Below the pieces are notes generated by a model, which searched no databases, was not told the origin of the DNA, and worked only from the letters and a program-made list of their open reading frames with translations. The position numbers and the translations under genes were made by a program. Below are positions 41,848 through 45,252 of a DNA stretch of 45,252 nt, piece after piece (the stretch's first letter is position 1; every line of letters begins with the position of its first letter). This DNA comes from an uncultured beta proteobacterium (GTDB lineage Bacteria > Pseudomonadota > Gammaproteobacteria > Burkholderiales > Burkholderiaceae_C): NCBI GenBank assembly GCA_903822435.1, contig CAIJPE010000344.1:1-45252 (forward strand). Reading direction: 5' to 3'.

Positions 41848-44694
41848 ATGAATTTCGGGATCACCGTGGGCGGCATCGCCCTGTTGGGCTTGGCCGCCGG
41901 CGCTTGGGCGCAAGGCACCGAGCAGCGCATCGAAATTACCGGCTCGAGCATCAAACGCATTGCCTCCGAAGGCGCGCTGCCGGTGCAGATCATCTCTCGC
42001 AAGGAGCTGGAGCGCCAGGGCATCTCCAGCGCCGAGCAGCTGGTGATGCAGATCAACATCAACGGCAACGGGTTGGACAACCTCGCCAGCAACTCCGACG
42101 TGGCGGCGGGTTCGTCACGCGGCAACAACGGCCTGTCGGCGGCCAACCTGCGCATGCAGGGCGCCAACGCCACGCTCGTGCTGCTCAACGGCCGGCGCGT
42201 GGCCATCGCCGGCCTGAGCGGTGGTGTCGTCGACCTGCAGCAGATTCCCTTTGCCGCCATCGAGCGCATCGAAATCCTCAAGGATGGTGCGTCATCGCTG
42301 TACGGCACCGACGCCATCGGCGGCGTGATCAACTTCATCACGCGCAAGGACTACACCGGCCTGCAGCTCTCGGGCTTCGCCGACATCGACCAGCACCCGG
42401 GTGGCAACATCTACAAGGGCTCGATCACCGCCGGCATGGGCAACCTGGACACCGACAGGTACAACCTGATGGCCACCGCCACACACAGCGAGAACAAGGC
42501 CCTCTCCGGCAGCCAGCGCGACTTCGTCAACACCTTCCAGTCCAACCGCGGCGTTTCGCCCGACACGCGCGGCACGCCCTACGCCACGGTGTTCGCCATC
42601 GGCAACATCACGAACATCCTGAGCACGCCCGCCTCGAACAGCACCGGGCCCGCGCTGCCCGGCGGCGGCGCCCAGACCTACAACGGCATCAACACGCTGA
42701 ACCTGCCCGGCCAGGCCGGCTGCAACAGCATCTCGGGCATGGGGGCCTACGACTACCTGCTGTGGTCGGCCCCGAACGCCAAGTATGGCTGCGCCTGGGA
42801 CACCGGCCGGGCCGCGGCCCTGCAGCAGCCGGTGAGCAACGACAACTTCCTGGCGCGTGGCACGTTCAAGCTGGGCGAGCATGAACTCTTCGTCGAAGCC
42901 ACCGCCGCGCGCGTGAAGTCGCAGAAGAGCTTCTCGCCGAACCAGATCTCCACCAGCACCTCCAGGTCGAGCTTCTTCTATGACCTGGGCTACCCCAGCA
43001 CCGGCCCGGCCTACTCGAGCGTCTACAACGCTCTGGTTTCGACGTTCCCGGCGCTGGCCGCCAACAACGGGGCACCGATCGGCTTCCGCTGGCGTTGCAT
43101 GCCGTGCGGCAACCGCGAGATCGGCACCACTTCCGACACCTCGCGCATCGTCGTCGGCGCGGAGGGCCCGCTGAGCTCCCTGGGCATGGCCGGCTGGGAC
43201 TACAAGGTCGGCTTCATGGCGGCATCCAGCGACGCCAAGTCGCGCCTGGACAGCGGCTACTTCTATGGCGCGCCCTTCGCGAACCTGCTGAACACCGGCC
43301 TTCTGAACCCGTTCTCGCCGGACGGATCGCAGACCGCGGCCGCACTCACCGCGCTGGCCGGGGTGAGCGCCAACGGCGTGACGCTCTACGGCGGCAAGTC
43401 CACGCTCACGGCCTTCGACGGCACGGTCACCGGTACCTTGTTCAAGCTCCCGGCCGGCGACGTGCAGGCCGCGCTGGGCACCGACCTGCGCACCGAGAAG
43501 TACCGCTTCAACGGCAACGCCAGCGACCTCGCCACCCAGGCCGCCGTCTACAACGCGCCCTTCGACAGCATCAACTCGCTGGACACCGTCAAGCGCGACA
43601 TCAAGGCGGTCTTCGCCGAATTCCTGATCCCGGTGGCGAAGTCGCTGGAAGTGACGCTGTCGGCGCGCACCGACGACTACACGGGCTTCGGCAGCACGAC
43701 CAACCCCAAGGCCTCGTTCCGCTTCACACCGCTGGGCGACGCAGTGCTGTTTCGTGGTTCCTACAGCACCGGCTTTCGCGTGCCGACTTTCGCCCAGGAG
43801 TTCTTCGGGGTCACCACGACGCAGTACGTCGGCGCCAATCTCGTCGACCCGGCCACCTGTCCTTCGCTGGTGGTTTCGAGTGCGCCGGGCTGCGCGTCGA
43901 TCACACCCAACGTCCTGTCCGGCGGCAAGCCATCCCTGGGCCCCGAGAAGTCCAAGCAGGGCAACCTGGGGGTGGTGTGGGCGCCGATCCCCGAGTTCAG
44001 CGCCAACCTCGACTGGTGGACCATCACCCGCACCAACACCATCCAGAGCCTGGACCTGACGACGCTGTCGCAGAACTACGGCTCCTTCCAGAGCGCCTTC
44101 GTCCGTGACGCCAATGGCGTGCTGCAGACCATCGACGACCGCTGGATCAACTCGGGCGGCACCATCACCAAGGGCCTGGAGCTTGGCTTCAAGGCCAATG
44201 GCAAGGTCATGGGCGGGCGTTGGGGTCTCATCTATGACCTGTCCTACCTGCTCGACAAGAAGTCCAAGGTCGTGCCCGGCGCAGGGTGGGGCCCCAGCGA
44301 AGTGGCCGTGGCCACCCGCACGGGCGACATCGGCCTGCGCTGGAAGCACACCCTGGAGGGCACTTACGCCCAGGGCGACTGGAGCGGCAGCCTGGTGCAG
44401 GTCTGGCGCAGCGGCTACGCCGACTTCGTGCTGCCCGGCGTGGCCAACGGCACCGTCACCCCGCCCGATTGGAGCCCGCTCGTCAAGGAGTACGTGACGT
44501 ACAACACCAGCGTGAGCTACACCGGCATCAAGGGCCTGACCCTGACGGCCGGCGTGAAGAACCTGTTCGACACCAAGCCGCCTTTCAGTGCCACCTACGA
44601 CACCAACACCGGTGCCGGCAGCTCCTGGGAGCCGCGCGTGGCCGATCCGCGCCTGCGTTCCTTCACCTTCCTGGTCGACTACAAGTTCTTCTGA
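41848..44694 (+). CDS. TonB-dependent outer-membrane receptor
   Basis: A 948-residue outer-membrane transporter. The signal peptide ends near AGAWAQ (residue 22). The plug domain begins ITGSSIKRIASEGALPVQ and carries LRMQGANATLVLLNGRR, IERIEILKDGASSLYGTDAIGGVINFITR. The long beta-barrel ends with the aromatic LVDYKFF, the C-terminal signal for BAM. GAGGAG precedes the ATG at 41848. This ITGSSIKR-type group often imports peptides or sugars rather than siderophores. The adjoining DppB-type permease supports peptides. Confidence 0.94.
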   Translation: MNFGITVGGIALLGLAAGAWAQGTEQRIEITGSSIKRIASEGALPVQIISRKELERQGISSAEQLVMQININGNGLDNLASNSDVAAGSSRGNNGLSAANLRMQGANATLVLLNGRRVAIAGLSGGVVDLQQIPFAAIERIEILKDGASSLYGTDAIGGVINFITRKDYTGLQLSGFADIDQHPGGNIYKGSITAGMGNLDTDRYNLMATATHSENKALSGSQRDFVNTFQSNRGVSPDTRGTPYATVFAIGNITNILSTPASNSTGPALPGGGAQTYNGINTLNLPGQAGCNSISGMGAYDYLLWSAPNAKYGCAWDTGRAAALQQPVSNDNFLARGTFKLGEHELFVEATAARVKSQKSFSPNQISTSTSRSSFFYDLGYPSTGPAYSSVYNALVSTFPALAANNGAPIGFRWRCMPCGNREIGTTSDTSRIVVGAEGPLSSLGMAGWDYKVGFMAASSDAKSRLDSGYFYGAPFANLLNTGLLNPFSPDGSQTAAALTALAGVSANGVTLYGGKSTLTAFDGTVTGTLFKLPAGDVQAALGTDLRTEKYRFNGNASDLATQAAVYNAPFDSINSLDTVKRDIKAVFAEFLIPVAKSLEVTLSARTDDYTGFGSTTNPKASFRFTPLGDAVLFRGSYSTGFRVPTFAQEFFGVTTTQYVGANLVDPATCPSLVVSSAPGCASITPNVLSGGKPSLGPEKSKQGNLGVVWAPIPEFSANLDWWTITRTNTIQSLDLTTLSQNYGSFQSAFVRDANGVLQTIDDRWINSGGTITKGLELGFKANGKVMGGRWGLIYDLSYLLDKKSKVVPGAGWGPSEVAVATRTGDIGLRWKHTLEGTYAQGDWSGSLVQVWRSGYADFVLPGVANGTVTPPDWSPLVKEYVTYNTSVSYTGIKGLTLTAGVKNLFDTKPPFSATYDTNTGAGSSWEPRVADPRLRSFTFLVDYKFF

Positions 44695-44715
44695 CCGCGC
44701 GCCGCGCGAGCGGCC

Positions 44716-45252
44716 ATGTGGGCGCTGCTCAAGAAGCTCGCCACCCTCGTGCCCACCGTGCTGGGCGTGACGGTGGCGGCCTTCGCCCTGATCCGCCTGA
44801 TCCCGGGCGATCCCATCGAGATCATGGTCGGCGAGCGCCGGCTCGACCCGGCCGCGCACGCCGCGCTGATGCACCGCCTGGGCCTGGACCAGTCGCTCCC
44901 GGTGCAGTATCTGCATTACCTGGGGCAGCTGGCGCACGGTGACCTGGGCCAGAGCCTGGTCACGCACGAGAGCGTGGCCCGCGAATTCGCGGTGCTGTTC
45001 CCGGCCACGGTGGAACTGGCGCTCGTGGCTTTCCTGCTGGCGCTGGTGCTGGGGCTGACGCTGGGTGTGGCGGCCGCGTTGTGGCGAGGCACCTGGCTCG
45101 ATCAGGCGGTGATGGCGCTGGCCACCCTGGGGCACTCGATGCCGGTGTTCTGGTGGGGCCTGATCCTGATCATGGCCTTCTCGGTCGGCCTGGAGTGGAC
45201 CCCGGTCAGCGGGCGCATCGGCATCGAGTTCGACGTCGACCCGGTCACCGGC
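44716..45252 (+). CDS. DppB-type peptide ABC permease (5' part)
   Basis: The first 179 residues of an ABC permease for peptides or nickel; the gene runs off the right edge. The N-terminal helix (LVPTVLGVTVAAFALIRLIPGDP) is the family hallmark, with GLDQSLPVQYLHYLGQLAHGDLGQSL and the beginning of the permease domain (LFPATVELALVAFLLALVLGLTLG). The start lies 21 bp after the receptor stop, so the two are likely one operon. Confidence 0.93.
   Translation, partial: MWALLKKLATLVPTVLGVTVAAFALIRLIPGDPIEIMVGERRLDPAAHAALMHRLGLDQSLPVQYLHYLGQLAHGDLGQSLVTHESVAREFAVLFPATVELALVAFLLALVLGLTLGVAAALWRGTWLDQAVMALATLGHSMPVFWWGLILIMAFSVGLEWTPVSGRIGIEFDVDPVTG

Overview
The window is GC-rich bacterial chromosome carrying typical betaproteobacterial (Burkholderiales) gene blocks: bamE-dapB-exbB-exbD next to leuS, fur opposite bamE, hpf-ptsN-hprK, metXW and a split pntAA-pntAB-pntB transhydrogenase. 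A recognisable bchC gene (bacteriochlorophyllide a dehydrogenase) points to the phototrophic branch of the order, i.e. a relative of Rubrivivax, Roseateles, Ideonella or Leptothrix. The genus is inferred from gene content only. Nearly all sequence is coding. I saw no tRNA, rRNA, insertion sequence, prophage or CRISPR array.

Layout, left half. 1-6.9 kb holds leuS (3' end off the window), an inserted opposite-strand GGDEF-EAL gene, then exbD, exbB and dapB on the minus strand. 6.9-10.1 kb holds bamE, divergent fur, then hprK, ptsN and hpf. 10.4-12.4 kb holds a CodA-type deaminase and a glutathione S-transferase. 12.3-16 kb holds an FMN-dependent glutamate-synthase-like protein on the minus strand, followed by metX-metW. 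The metXW leader contains a SAM-II riboswitch aptamer and a strong intrinsic terminator, with a candidate antiterminator helix; this is the best regulatory find in the window. 16-19.7 kb holds a Bug-type binding protein plus a TauD-type dioxygenase, and a convergent M14 carboxypeptidase. 19.7-25.6 kb is all minus strand: LytTR regulator, its histidine kinase, a class II glutamine amidotransferase, an unusual lipoprotein with four Ig-like repeats fused to a cyclophilin, and a geranylgeranyl-reductase-family flavoprotein.

Layout, right half. 25.7-31.3 kb is plus strand: pntAA-pntAB-pntB, amidase-rsmE and a YidB-like protein. 31.3-33 kb (minus) holds an ECF-like sigma factor overlapping a 67-residue zinc-finger protein, and an OlsB-type acyltransferase. 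33.1-35.8 kb (plus) is a tightly overlapping trio: alpha/beta hydrolase, DedA-like membrane protein and a membrane-anchored ATP-grasp enzyme. 36-37.6 kb holds DinB-like, YHS and DoxX genes. 37.6-39.5 kb holds an arylamine N-acetyltransferase opposite bchC. 39.5-45.25 kb holds an NRDE protein, an AmpG-like MFS permease, a TonB-dependent receptor and the start of a DppB-type ABC permease.

How the genes fit together: much of the window is housekeeping (translation, lysine and methionine synthesis, outer-membrane assembly, PTS-Ntr control, iron regulation, NADPH supply). The accessory parts are c-di-GMP signalling, the sigma/zinc-finger pair, the lipid or envelope cluster at 32-36 kb, the binding-protein/dioxygenase pair, and the peptide or muropeptide uptake genes at the right end. 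Assignments rest on motif recognition and gene context. No database search was run.
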